From Abditibacterium sp. (lineage in GTDB: Bacteria; Armatimonadota; Abditibacteriia; Abditibacteriales; Abditibacteriaceae), in contig JAUJNG010000001.1 of NCBI GenBank assembly GCA_030448265.1, positions 28,490 to 92,489 on the forward strand: a stretch of DNA of 64,000 nucleotides, in the 5' to 3' direction. The notes beneath the pieces are model-generated. The model worked only from the letters and a program-made list of their open reading frames with translations. It had not been told where the DNA came from and searched no databases. Shown here one piece after another: positions 7,666 through 16,075 of this stretch. The translations under genes and the position numbers were made by a program. Position 1 is the stretch's first letter; each line of letters begins with the position of its first letter.

Positions 7666-8535
7666 ATGAAATCTTCTCGACTTTTCGCTCTTTTGACGGC
7701 GGCCCCTCTGCTTGCGGTGCCGTTTGCGGGTGGCTGCGGCTTCCTCAAGGCGCCCGAACCGCTCCCGATACCCACGCCGGTTCCCGCGCCCACGCCGCCC
7801 TATTTCGACCCCAGTGCCGGCCAGCCCAAGGGCACCGCGCTTAACAGCGCGGGCGATCCGGTTTTGCCCGACGCGTTTCGCATCGCGGGCGCCACGACGG
7901 GCGATACTGTCGCCATTCAAAGCGTGGACACGGTGAAAACCGGCACTCCGCCTCGTGACGTCATCACCCTGGGCCCGCCCGACACGGTGCGACTGGCGGG
8001 TATCGTGGCGCCCAGCACCGGACCTGGCTTGCAGGGCGCCAAAAACGCCATCACCAACTGGACAGCGGGCCAAAATCTCGATGTCCACGGCGATTCCAAA
8101 TATCCTCTTGATCTCGACGGGCGCCGCCTGGTGCACATCTTTTTCAAGGGCCGCAAAGGGCCCTACGAAGGCCAGCAGCTCTCGCTGAACCGAATGTTGG
8201 TGCGCTCCGGATGGGCCGTTGTCGATTTGTATTCGCCCACCTCCTTCGACACCACCGAGTGGCTTTCTGATGAGGCCTACGCGCGGCGTCATAAACTGGG
8301 CTTCTGGAGATACGGGCAGGCCCCTCAGCAGCGCGTTCCGGTGCGAGGCACTGGCACGGGCGGCAGATCGCGCGTCATCGTTCAAACCGCGCGCCCTGGC
8401 CAGGCTCCCGCGAGGCAGACCACCTCATCTCAAACCACAGCATCGCGAACCACTACGTCGCGAACCACGCCCTCGCAGATGGCCTCGCCTGCGACGAGGC
8501 CGCCCGCTTCGGTTCCGCCGCCCGCCGAGCAGTAA
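7666..8535 (+). CDS. Lipoprotein with staphylococcal-nuclease-like domain
   Basis: 289 aa. The signal peptide ends in AGGC with a lipobox-type Cys at residue 24, then a Pro-rich linker, then an SNase/TNase-like OB-fold: VRLAGIVAP, LVHIFF, LNRMLVRSGWAVVDLY and YARRHKLGFWRYG match the conserved core. Strand-end residues expected for catalytic Arg/Glu are only partly evident, so it may bind rather than cut nucleic acid. The C-terminal 80 residues are low-complexity Thr/Ser/Pro/Arg. The frame is open from 7189, but the ATG at 7666 begins the signal peptide. Exported, probably lipidated by Lgt. Confidence 0.75.
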   Translation: MKSSRLFALLTAAPLLAVPFAGGCGFLKAPEPLPIPTPVPAPTPPYFDPSAGQPKGTALNSAGDPVLPDAFRIAGATTGDTVAIQSVDTVKTGTPPRDVITLGPPDTVRLAGIVAPSTGPGLQGAKNAITNWTAGQNLDVHGDSKYPLDLDGRRLVHIFFKGRKGPYEGQQLSLNRMLVRSGWAVVDLYSPTSFDTTEWLSDEAYARRHKLGFWRYGQAPQQRVPVRGTGTGGRSRVIVQTARPGQAPARQTTSSQTTASRTTTSRTTPSQMASPATRPPASVPPPAEQ

Positions 8536-8542
8536 GCTGCAA

Positions 8543-8926
8543 ATGGCGTTTTCCACTCAACAGCGCGGACGCGACGGCGAAGAGATCGCCGTCGCGTTTT
8601 TGCGCGTCAAGGGCGCTCAAATCATCGCGCGCAACTGGCGTCCGAGCCGCGCCGGAATGCGCGGCGAAATCGATATCATCGCGCGCTGCGGCGAGTTTTT
8701 GTGCTTTGTCGAAGTTAAAACCCGCGCCTCGGATGCTCTGGGCGCGCCCCAGGAAGCGGTTGGAACTTCCAAACAGCGCCAGATTTCGCGGCTCGCCAAC
8801 GCTTATCTTTCGATGGGTGAGGAAAGCGAAACACCGTGCCGCTTCGATGTGGTCGAAGTGTGGTTAGTCACGGGACAGAAACCGCGCGTGGCGTGGATTC
8901 GCAACGCTTTCGAGTATCAGGGTTAG
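8543..8926 (+). CDS. yraN: YraN family (UPF0102) endonuclease-like protein
   Basis: 127-aa member of the YraN/UPF0102 family, a restriction-endonuclease-like fold. Seen: GRDGEEIAVAFLRVKGAQIIARNWR, GEIDIIA and FVEVKTR, which supply the D and ExK of a PD-(D/E)xK core. Sits 8 bp after the lipoprotein and before comM; yraN next to the processing protein ComM/DprA is a common bacterial neighbourhood. The true start is the ATG at 8543. Confidence 0.88.
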   Translation: MAFSTQQRGRDGEEIAVAFLRVKGAQIIARNWRPSRAGMRGEIDIIARCGEFLCFVEVKTRASDALGAPQEAVGTSKQRQISRLANAYLSMGEESETPCRFDVVEVWLVTGQKPRVAWIRNAFEYQG

Positions 8927-8935
8927 GTTGTGACA

Positions 8936-9029
8936 AAGTGAAGAACGCGAAGCGTGAGCGAGTGAGGCACAACGGTTACTCTTTCGTGCCAGTCAAACCT
9001 CACTCGCTCACGCTTCGCGTTCTTCACTT
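8936..9029. repeat. 94-bp palindrome with a perfect 32-bp stem
   Basis: Arms 8936-8967 and 8998-9029 are exact reverse complements (outer AAGTGAAGAACGCGAAGCG) around a 30-nt loop. It lies between yraN and comM. A perfect 32-bp stem is far longer than an intrinsic terminator, and no U-run follows, so a mobile or recently duplicated palindrome is likelier. Confidence 0.8.
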
Positions 9030-9066
9030 CGATAAGGGCGCGCCTCCGGCTGCTATAATTTCCCCC

Positions 9067-10611
9067 ATGCTGGCCCATGTAGATTCGCTCGCCGTTCTGG
9101 GCGTGGATGCTTATCTGGTGCGCGTCGAGGTCGATGTTTCGCCTGGATTGATCTCGTTTTCGGTTGTCGGACTGCCCGACGCGGCGGTGCGCGAAAGCGG
9201 CGAGCGGGTGCGCGCCGCGATTCGAAACAGCGGTTTTGCGATGCCGGCGCGCCGCATCACGGTAAATTTGGCGCCCGCCGACACCAAAAAACAGGGGCCG
9301 ATTTTCGATTTGCCCATCGCTCTGGGCGTTTTGCTGGGCGACGGCCAGTTCGCATCTCCCGCGACGAGTTTCGCGGCGTGCGGCGAACTGGGACTCAACG
9401 GCGAAGTGCGTTCCATCACCGGCGTTTTGCCGATGGCTTTGGGCGCGCGCGAAGCGGGAAAAACGGCGTTTCTGGTGCCCCGTGCCAACGCCGCCGAAGC
9501 TGCCGTTGTCGAGGGTTTGCAGGTTTTTCCGGTGGAAAGTTTGGCCGATGCCGTAGATTGGATTCAGAACGGAAATCGAGCGCCGCAGGAAGCTCATTTT
9601 TCGCCCGATGCGCTCGAAAACGCGCACGGCGACATCGACTGGGCCGATGTCAAGGGTCAGGAAGCGGTAAAGCGCGCCCTCGAAGTCGCGGCGGCCGGCG
9701 GTCATAATATTTTGCTGGTGGGCGCTCCAGGAAGCGGCAAAACGCTGTTGTCGCGCCGTTTGCCGACGATTCTGCCGCCGCTTTTGCTTGAAGAAGCGCT
9801 TGAAGTCACCAAATTGTATTCGGTCGCGGGCCTGATGCCGAGCGGCCAAAGTCTGGTGTCGAGTCGCCCGTTTCGCAGCCCGCATCACACCGTGTCGCAC
9901 GCGGGGCTTGTAGGCGGCGGGAGTTTTCCGCGTCCAGGCGAAATTTCGCTCGCGCATCACGGCGTGCTGTTTTTGGACGAACTCCCTGAATTCCACCGCG
10001 ACGTGCTGGAAGTGATGCGCCAGCCGCTTGAAGACGGTCAGGTTTCAATTGCCCGTGCCGCGCAAAGTCTTACTTTTCCGGCGCGTTTTCAACTGGTGGC
10101 GGCGATGAATCCGTGTCCGTGCGGGAGTCTGTTGTCGAATCACGAGAGAATACCGAATGTAAAACCCTGCACTTGCACGGCTCCCCAGATCCGCCGCTAC
10201 CTCTCGCGCATCTCCGGCCCCTTACTTGACCGCATCGATATTCACATCGAAGTGCCGCGCCTCTCTCCCGAAGAACTGATGAACAAGCGCGGCGGCGAAT
10301 CGAGCGCGATGGTGAGAGGGCGGGTGGTGGCGGCCAGGCGGCGTCAAGTTGCGCGCATGGGGTGCGTCGGCGTGTCCTGCAACGCGCACATGAAAGCGAA
10401 AGAACTGCGCCAGCACTGCGAAATGGACGACAGCACCAAGGAACTACTCAAAACCGCTATTAATCAGTTTTCGCTTTCGGGGCGCGGCTACGACCGCATC
10501 CTCAAAGTCGCGCGCACCATCGCCGATTTGGAAGCCGAGGACGCTGTGCAGATGCACCACATCGCCGAGGCCATCAACTATCGCTCTTTCGACCGAAAAT
10601 TGTTCGGTTGA
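9067..10611 (+). CDS. comM: ComM/YifB, Mg-chelatase-like AAA+ helicase (probably chimeric)
   Basis: 514-aa ComM, a hexameric branch-migration helicase used in natural transformation. N-terminal Lon-S5-like domain (FSVVGLPDAAVRESGERV), Walker A GAPGSGKT (about 219-226), RSPHHTVSHAGLVGGG, LDELPEF, AMNPCPCG, a short Cys segment (KPCTCTAPQIRRYLS), and the C-terminal TINQFSLSGRGYDRILKVARTIADLE. Full length. A second, 5'-truncated comM copy starts at the CPCG codons at 43499. I infer that residues after about 350 were delivered by the inserted element, restoring the reading frame. Start ATG at 9067; the open frame to 8836 runs through the palindrome. Confidence 0.9.
   Translation: MLAHVDSLAVLGVDAYLVRVEVDVSPGLISFSVVGLPDAAVRESGERVRAAIRNSGFAMPARRITVNLAPADTKKQGPIFDLPIALGVLLGDGQFASPATSFAACGELGLNGEVRSITGVLPMALGAREAGKTAFLVPRANAAEAAVVEGLQVFPVESLADAVDWIQNGNRAPQEAHFSPDALENAHGDIDWADVKGQEAVKRALEVAAAGGHNILLVGAPGSGKTLLSRRLPTILPPLLLEEALEVTKLYSVAGLMPSGQSLVSSRPFRSPHHTVSHAGLVGGGSFPRPGEISLAHHGVLFLDELPEFHRDVLEVMRQPLEDGQVSIARAAQSLTFPARFQLVAAMNPCPCGSLLSNHERIPNVKPCTCTAPQIRRYLSRISGPLLDRIDIHIEVPRLSPEELMNKRGGESSAMVRGRVVAARRRQVARMGCVGVSCNAHMKAKELRQHCEMDDSTKELLKTAINQFSLSGRGYDRILKVARTIADLEAEDAVQMHHIAEAINYRSFDRKLFG
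10114..10124 (+). other. Putative left attachment core inside comM
   Basis: TGTCCGTGCGG, the CPCG codons of the intact gene. It matches 43499-43509 at 10 of 11 positions. Sequence upstream is the resident comM 5' part; sequence downstream would be element-borne. Confidence 0.45.
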
Positions 10612-10767
10612 CTTTTGCTGATGGGGCATCACCATTTTGCTGCCGTCAGGAGGTAAGGTTTCTTCTTTCGGTCTTTTAGCCTCAATCCAGGGTAGGCGAC
10701 GACGCTTGAGGATCTGGGATGGACTTGTGAAGCAAGAAGAATCTGGACTATATTCACACTTTATTCT

Positions 10768-10790
10768 ATATTTACAACGGGGGTAAATAT
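10768..10790 (+). promoter_or_regulatory. 8-bp dyad over the ribosome site of the AbiE-like operon
   Basis: ATATTTAC (10768-10775), 7-nt spacer, GTAAATAT (10783-10790): a perfect 8-bp inverted repeat covering the GGGGG ribosome site and the first bases of the ATG at 10789. AbiEi antitoxins are known to bind inverted repeats in their own promoter, so this is a good autoregulatory operator candidate. A weaker CCTCAA/TTGAGG dyad lies upstream near 10680-10712. Confidence 0.6.
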
Positions 10791-11796
10791 GGATGAATTA
10801 GTGAAAGCGGTGGAAGCCATCCGATGCCGCGTCGCGCCGGCGGATGTTGAAATTCGTTTGGAGGATGAGCGCCTTCACATCGGCTCGAATCATCGCAGGC
10901 ATTCCCTGCCCATCGTTCGTCTGTATCGTCCTTCATCGGTTGAGGTGCGCGAAAGCGCCTCTAACGAGAATTTGCTGGTTTTAGTTGCTGCCAGCGCTAA
11001 AGCCATCGAGGCAGCGGCTCCGTTCAACCATATCGTGGTGCCCGACGGCAATTTTCGACTTATGGCTCCTGGTGTGGCTCTCCTGCGCGAAACGGCGCCA
11101 TCGCCGAAAATTAAAATTACGCGAGCGCGTTTTCAAGGTCGCACCGGTTTGGTGGCCGAAACTTTACTTCTCGGTGGGAAACGCGCGTGGTCGATCCACG
11201 AATTAGCGGACGAGTCCGGTGTCTCGCAAACGCTGGCGCATCGCGTTTTAGACCGTTTAGAGAAAGAGAACTGTCTCGAAGCCCAGGGCAGTGGGCCTGG
11301 TAAAACGCGCACTTTGATCAAGCCAACGGCATTAGCAGAAGCGTGGAGTCAAGAAGAGACCCTGCCGAGAATGGCGTTGCGCGGCTACCTTTATGGCGCT
11401 TCGCCTAACGCCGTTGCCCAAAAAGCCTTGCAAATCTGTCCCGAAGGAGCCATCGGCGGGCTATTAGCTGCCAATAGTTATGCTCCGATTTTAACTCGTG
11501 TCCCCTTTCCGATTCGCTTCTGGGTGCCTGAGAGATTTTGGCTGGGGCGCTTTGGTGAAGCCGGAATGGAACAAACCGCCGAAGGTGCGAACCTCGAAAT
11601 CGTTCAGGCTAAAAGTGACACTTGGCGGCACCATTTGGAAACGGATTCTTTGATGAAAGTCTCGCCTTGGCGCGCGTGGCTCGAAGTCAGCTACGCTTCG
11701 GGGCGCAGTCAGGAACTGGCGGAGCATCTCTTGGAACAGCTTCAAAGCCGGTTCGAGGCGGGAACCTTGCTTCGAGGGGCCTCCGCGTGGAAATGA
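10789..11796 (+). CDS. Winged-helix protein, AbiEi-like antitoxin
   Basis: 335 aa. A winged-helix segment is clear around residues 134-168 (WSIHELADESGVSQTLAHRV, then DRLEKENCLEAQG). The flanking N- and C-terminal regions are mixed alpha/beta with no motif I recognise. The stop overlaps the start of a nucleotidyltransferase (ATGA), the organisation of type IV AbiEi/AbiEii toxin-antitoxin pairs, in which AbiEi is a transcriptional repressor and antitoxin. Assignment rests on this context plus the wHTH, since overall length exceeds typical AbiEi (about 200-290 aa). Confidence 0.62.
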   Translation: MDELVKAVEAIRCRVAPADVEIRLEDERLHIGSNHRRHSLPIVRLYRPSSVEVRESASNENLLVLVAASAKAIEAAAPFNHIVVPDGNFRLMAPGVALLRETAPSPKIKITRARFQGRTGLVAETLLLGGKRAWSIHELADESGVSQTLAHRVLDRLEKENCLEAQGSGPGKTRTLIKPTALAEAWSQEETLPRMALRGYLYGASPNAVAQKALQICPEGAIGGLLAANSYAPILTRVPFPIRFWVPERFWLGRFGEAGMEQTAEGANLEIVQAKSDTWRHHLETDSLMKVSPWRAWLEVSYASGRSQELAEHLLEQLQSRFEAGTLLRGASAWK

Positions 11797-12605
11797 ACGA
11801 AATCTGCCGCATGGTGGCGCGCACCCTTTTGTCGGAGATTGGGCCCTGGGGCGAGCGTTGCGCCCTGTTTGGTGGTCTGATTCCTGGTCTGCTGGTGCCA
11901 CAGCCACCCTCGCTTCTGGCACCACACATCGGCACTCGCGATGTGGATTTAGCTCTGCGTATTGCCGCGCTGGGAGATGAACGCGAAATGTATCGCACTC
12001 TCAAGCAGAATTTGGCCCGCCTCGGACTAAAGCAAAACAGCGAAACCAGTTTCGAGTGGCGTCGAATGGTCGAATCGATTGAAGTCGTGGTCGAACTGTT
12101 CGTGCCAGTGGATGATCCCGCTCAAGGTGGCAAGGTGCAGCGCAAGCCGATTGAGCAAAGTGGCAGTGGCCTTACCGCTTTGGGTATTTACGGCTTGGAT
12201 TTCATTGAGCGCGACATCCAGATCGTGCCCGATGAAGGGCCGTTGCTTGACGGTTTGGGCATTAAGCAAGTCGATTTGCGTGTTTGTGGCCCTGCTATGC
12301 TATTGGCGCTCAAAGCTTGGGCGCTCACCGAGCGCAATAAAACCAAGGATGGCTACGATGTGGTCTGGATGCTCAAAGCGTTAGGGCCAGAGGTCATTGC
12401 CGCCCGCTTCCGCGATGCAGGGCTTCATCAAACTGAATTTGGAACTCAGGCGATAGCGCGTCTGGAAACGTGTTTTTCCAGCCCCAACCACACCGGCCCA
12501 ATCGGTTGGATTACCGAATCTCTGTTCGAGTCCGAAGAAGCGGCTCGTGAAAAACGCGATGCCGTTGGACTGGTTCAGGAGTTTGTTGCGGATGTTCGCG
12601 CGTGA
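11793..12605 (+). CDS. AbiEii-like nucleotidyltransferase toxin candidate
   Basis: 270-aa polymerase-beta-like nucleotidyltransferase. Seen: FGGLIPGLLV with the GG motif (27-28) and GTRDVDLAL with the metal-binding DxD (Asp50, Asp52), plus a later ALKAWAL...KDGYDVVWML segment, as in AbiEii/DUF1814-type enzymes. Translated from an ATGA overlap with the wHTH gene. Known AbiEii toxins transfer nucleotides to tRNA acceptor ends and give phage resistance; that role is inferred here. The longer frame from 11622 is not needed. Confidence 0.68.
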   Translation: MNEICRMVARTLLSEIGPWGERCALFGGLIPGLLVPQPPSLLAPHIGTRDVDLALRIAALGDEREMYRTLKQNLARLGLKQNSETSFEWRRMVESIEVVVELFVPVDDPAQGGKVQRKPIEQSGSGLTALGIYGLDFIERDIQIVPDEGPLLDGLGIKQVDLRVCGPAMLLALKAWALTERNKTKDGYDVVWMLKALGPEVIAARFRDAGLHQTEFGTQAIARLETCFSSPNHTGPIGWITESLFESEEAAREKRDAVGLVQEFVADVRA

Positions 12606-12766
12606 GCTATTTTGCACGTCGCAAAGGTGGGAGGGTGCTACTTGACACGAAGAAGCAGGAGATCGCGCGGGCGCTTCACCCCAATCCAGGTGTAAATGTC
12701 GGGGAGATTTGCAAAACGCTGGGCGTGAGCCGGACGAAGTTTTATCGGACGTTGAAAGGGAAATAG
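12602..12766 (+). CDS. Small resolvase/invertase-type HTH protein or fragment
   Basis: 54 aa starting at a GTG that overlaps the previous stop (GTGA). The second half, GVNVGEICKTLGVSRTKFYR, is the C-terminal helix-turn-helix of small serine resolvases/invertases; the catalytic domain is absent. Either a remnant of a resolvase gene or a free-standing HTH peptide. The GTGA overlap favours translation, but no independent support exists. Confidence 0.4.
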   Translation: MSYFARRKGGRVLLDTKKQEIARALHPNPGVNVGEICKTLGVSRTKFYRTLKGK

Positions 12767-12794
12767 ACACCGCCCGCATAATCCCAAAAGCACT

Positions 12795-13574
12795 TTATTG
12801 AGAGCTTGCCGATTTTTTGCTGCGCCGCAGCGCGAGAAAGAGCAGTTTGACATGGGTTTTCTTGAGGCAAGAGAAGAAAGCGCAGCGACCCCAAGCAATG
12901 AGAGCGAAACCAAAACAGGCACCACCCAAAGTCAACGCTTGCCACCAGTTCACTCCAACGGCATCGGTAGCGGTGCGATTGATGCTGGCGCCTCCAACTA
13001 AGATTGAAGCCCCGAAAAGCGCAGCCAAAAGCAAAAAGGCGACGGTTGCGGCCTTAAAAAAGCCTTCGCGCGCCTGGAAAATTTCGCGTTCGCCTGCTAC
13101 GCCCGATGCCAGGATAAAACCATCAGCCAGCAAATATGTATTAAGGTCGCGCCTTGAACCAGCCTCTCCAAGTTGATCTGGCGTAATTTCAAACGCGGCG
13201 CAAATCTCTTTTTCGACTTCGGTTTCCAGATTTTCATCTATTGGAGCGCCACACGGTTCGACAACTGCAAGCCACCTTTCCAAACGTCTTTTTCGCCGTG
13301 TCGTGATGGAAGATTCGCCTATTTTCTGCTGTATTGTTTTGGCGTGCGGGCGCAGTTTCGTTTTCAAAGTCGTGCCCATCGCGTGGCAGAACTGGCCCAG
13401 AAAATAAGCGACCACCGAAAAAGGCAACGGGTTCGATTTGATGCCCTGCAAGGTGAGCAGCGTCGACCCCAGGAACGTGGATTCCAGCACGGCCAATGCC
13501 ATGACCAGAATGTAACCAGGGAGCAGATAACCCAACAAGTCATAAAGCGTGACGCTGATTTTATCGAAGTTCAT
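12795..13574 (-). CDS. Membrane protein with four predicted helices, ubiquitin-like module
   Basis: 259 aa. Two hydrophobic helices near the N-terminus (LLGYLLPGYILVMALAV; FSVVAYFLGQF), a central soluble region of about 100 residues rich in Arg/Glu, then two helices (AATVAFLLLAALFGASILV; ALTLGGACFGFALIAW) and a basic tail. No family recognised. It begins 5 bp after the E2-E1-JAB stop, so they form one transcript. The layout (2 TM - soluble - 2 TM - tail) is the same as the protein at 27797, which is also paired with an MBL-fold gene. Membrane effector or anchor is an inference. Confidence 0.68.
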   Translation of the reverse strand: MNFDKISVTLYDLLGYLLPGYILVMALAVLESTFLGSTLLTLQGIKSNPLPFSVVAYFLGQFCHAMGTTLKTKLRPHAKTIQQKIGESSITTRRKRRLERWLAVVEPCGAPIDENLETEVEKEICAAFEITPDQLGEAGSRRDLNTYLLADGFILASGVAGEREIFQAREGFFKAATVAFLLLAALFGASILVGGASINRTATDAVGVNWWQALTLGGACFGFALIAWGRCAFFSCLKKTHVKLLFLALRRSKKSASSQ

Positions 13575-13579
13575 GGAAG

Positions 13580-16000
13580 TTATCGGGGCAGGACGACGAG
13601 CAGGATAGCGGGCGAATCAGGCGGCGGCTCCGGCATAATTTCTACGAAAGCAGCTTCGTCGTTTTCACCGACGATGAGCAAAACGGCGGGCAAACCGTCT
13701 TGGGTTCGCTCATGTTTTAAGTGGTCGAAATGCTCGAAATCGCGGGCGCTGGGTTGGCTGTCTCGACCAGGCGGGTGCGAGTGCCATTCGCCCAGATAAC
13801 CGACTTGAAAGCCGGTCAGCTTTTGTATCGCCTCGACTTCCTCACGCAGTCCCGCGCAACCGCGTAGAAAAGACGCTCTCGCTTCTCTGCTGTCGGATGG
13901 CGCAGGCAAAACACTGATAAGATAGGCGATTTTGCGCTCGCGGTCGAAGGTGCCAAGCAAGATGCCGCCGGTCTCATCGGGCAGACGTCGCGCGCGCAGT
14001 TGACGCAGACGGCACAAGACCGCTTCGCTTGCTCGTAGCGTCCACTCGCCGCAATTCCAAATCCGCACCGCAGCAACGGAAATTTCGTCGCGGGTTTGTG
14101 CTTCGGTCTCAGCGTCGAAACGCCAACGACTAATACTGGCCGCGCCCGAAGCACCGATGCGACGCACGACGCGACTCGCGTTGGTGGCGTGGAGCGTGAC
14201 CAAATCCTGAGGAATGCGGCTGCTTTTGTCGCCGCACGATCTCGCGTAGCGGACGACCTCGCCGTGAGCCGCTTCGCCGAAATTTTCAAAATAGTTTCTC
14301 CACGAAGGCTCTTCGATGATCGCACACCAAAGCTGCATTTCCAAATCGGCAAGCGTGAGCGTTTTTTCGGCATCCTGGGCCAAAACAAACAGTTGGGAGC
14401 CGGATGGGTTGAGGAACAGGCTCAGGCAACGGCCTTTGAGATCGAAGTCGTAACTGAGAGCGCGAGCGACTGGAACCGAGGCCGAAAAATCGAGCACGAT
14501 TTCGGCGTTCTCGATAGCTGCTTTGATTTCGCCCGAGGGCGTAAGGACATTGCCAACCAAGGGTTTGGCGCGAAACGATTCGTCGAACAGGCTGTTCGCT
14601 ACCTGACACACACCAATGCCCTTCGCGGAGCCAATGAAATGGCCACTCAAAGCGTGACGGGCGCCATTGTGTGGCAGTAACAAATCGTGATCTACGATAT
14701 GCCAATCGCCCCAACCAGCGCGCGCCAGGTTCAAGAACGCTTGAGAACCAAGGGCGCCCGCACCCACGCCGACCACGCGCGGCGACTCCGGTGCGCCCGC
14801 ATTGAACTGCGCCGCCATGTCGCGCGAAAGCAGGAGCGCCACATTTAGGGAAATCAACTCAATTTCGGAAGCGGCACGCTCCCATTTACCATCACTGCTT
14901 TGAACAAGTAGCACCATTGCACCGCTCAAATCGGAATTTTTCGCCCAATATCCGAGTTTTTCGCCCAGTTGTGCGACAGTGATGCGCGTGGCAAAAGCGT
15001 GTTGCTCGATTCGCTCGGCTTCGCCACCCAGAGTGCGGGTTTGAGGAAAAGAAAAGGCAAAGACGATCAGCGAATGGTAGCTTTTCCCTTTCTGGTGCCA
15101 CTTAGCGAGTTGTTTTTGAAGTTCGGCGAAAAAATCAATTTCCACGCGCGCGGCGAAGTCGTGCAATTCACTCAGGTTTCGTGGCGCGCGTTCGATGACG
15201 CTTTGCACGAGCGCCGCGCCCGAAAACGCGACGGCCACGAAAGAATTCTGCTGGTTTACGTCTTCGGGACGAACCATAAAAGTTTGAATATCGCCGGTCG
15301 TTCTGACTAAACCGCCAAACGCTTGTGACCCATCGGGCGTTTGGGACGGAGAAAACAACGAGGTTGGCGCCACCAAATAATTCCGCGTTGGATAAAGCAA
15401 CGGGTGAAGCGGCTGGTCGGGCGCGTGAAGCTCGCCCCGCGCCGAAAGGCGCAGCCATTCCCGAATCCGCTCAAAATACCGCTCCGCCGTCCAGAGCAGA
15501 CGGAGTTCGGCGGGCGATTCGTCCCATAAACACAAGCTGCGTCCCAGACCCAAAACCTCACCGTAAAGATGCGGCACGGGCGGAAAATCCTCGCGCTCCG
15601 CGAGCGTCAGGGTAAGAACATGGCCGTCTTCATCGCGCACGAACAGCGCCGTCAACCGCTCAATTTCCAAAATTGGATAGACCGGAAATTGCGGCACTTC
15701 GATTTCGACCTCGAAGCTAACGGCCTCAATCTCCCAATCTTCGTTTTCGGGCGGCTTCTGCGAGTCGTTAGATTCGGGCGAGGCGGCGACGGCCTCTACG
15801 TTGGCCATCGAATCGCAAATAGTAATCAGCGACGGTTCGTTCGTGATTTCAATTTTTGGTGTTAAACGGCGACATTCGATCAACCGGAACCAGCGCCGCG
15901 TGGGAAGAGCGAGCGCCACTTCGCGGGCCTGTGCAAACGTCAACTCTTCTACGGAACAGGTTTGAAGGCGGTCGAGGATTTCTTCTTGGATGTTTTTCAT
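13580..16000 (-). CDS. Fused E2-E1-JAB ubiquitin-like pathway protein
   Basis: 806 aa with three recognisable modules. (1) Prokaryotic E2-like domain, about residues 95-205, with candidate catalytic Cys157 in SLCLWD and APDQPLHPLL after it. (2) ThiF/E1 adenylation domain, about 405-610: nucleotide loop VVGVGAGALGS, IVDHD, and candidate catalytic Cys589 in ARSCGDKSSRIPQD. (3) JAB/JAMM metalloprotease, about 655-806: Glu676 (ETGGILLG), His740, His742, Ser751 and Asp754 (WHSHPPGRDSQPSARD). One chain could therefore activate, transfer and cleave a ubiquitin-like modifier. No Ubl gene with a Gly-Gly end is visible nearby. Such triple modules are known from comparative genomics and related Cap2/Cap3 and Bil proteins act in phage defence. 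Confidence 0.82.
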   Translation of the reverse strand: MKNIQEEILDRLQTCSVEELTFAQAREVALALPTRRWFRLIECRRLTPKIEITNEPSLITICDSMANVEAVAASPESNDSQKPPENEDWEIEAVSFEVEIEVPQFPVYPILEIERLTALFVRDEDGHVLTLTLAEREDFPPVPHLYGEVLGLGRSLCLWDESPAELRLLWTAERYFERIREWLRLSARGELHAPDQPLHPLLYPTRNYLVAPTSLFSPSQTPDGSQAFGGLVRTTGDIQTFMVRPEDVNQQNSFVAVAFSGAALVQSVIERAPRNLSELHDFAARVEIDFFAELQKQLAKWHQKGKSYHSLIVFAFSFPQTRTLGGEAERIEQHAFATRITVAQLGEKLGYWAKNSDLSGAMVLLVQSSDGKWERAASEIELISLNVALLLSRDMAAQFNAGAPESPRVVGVGAGALGSQAFLNLARAGWGDWHIVDHDLLLPHNGARHALSGHFIGSAKGIGVCQVANSLFDESFRAKPLVGNVLTPSGEIKAAIENAEIVLDFSASVPVARALSYDFDLKGRCLSLFLNPSGSQLFVLAQDAEKTLTLADLEMQLWCAIIEEPSWRNYFENFGEAAHGEVVRYARSCGDKSSRIPQDLVTLHATNASRVVRRIGASGAASISRWRFDAETEAQTRDEISVAAVRIWNCGEWTLRASEAVLCRLRQLRARRLPDETGGILLGTFDRERKIAYLISVLPAPSDSREARASFLRGCAGLREEVEAIQKLTGFQVGYLGEWHSHPPGRDSQPSARDFEHFDHLKHERTQDGLPAVLLIVGENDEAAFVEIMPEPPPDSPAILLVVLPR

Positions 16001-16013
16001 AATCGAAACCGGA

Positions 16014-16070
16014 AAAAGAAAAGCCCAATCGCTCGCCTCGAAACCCTTCTTAGCGGAGCGATTAGGCTTT
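16014..16070 (-). terminator. Intrinsic terminator between MBL and E2-E1-JAB genes
   Basis: Read on the minus strand, arms 16070-16056 and 16034-16020 pair over 14 bp plus one mismatch (AAAGCCTAATCGCTC), followed by a TTTTCTTTTT run. It would end or attenuate the MBL transcript, so the E2-E1-JAB/membrane pair may need its own promoter or read-through. Confidence 0.7.
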
Positions 16071-16075
16071 GGAAA

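Noticed and set aside
11793-16000. A CBASS operon (nucleotidyltransferase plus E1-like and JAB proteins)
   Set aside because: The nucleotidyltransferase is AbiEii-like, on the opposite strand and coupled to a winged-helix protein; no cyclic-nucleotide effector with a sensor domain was recognised.
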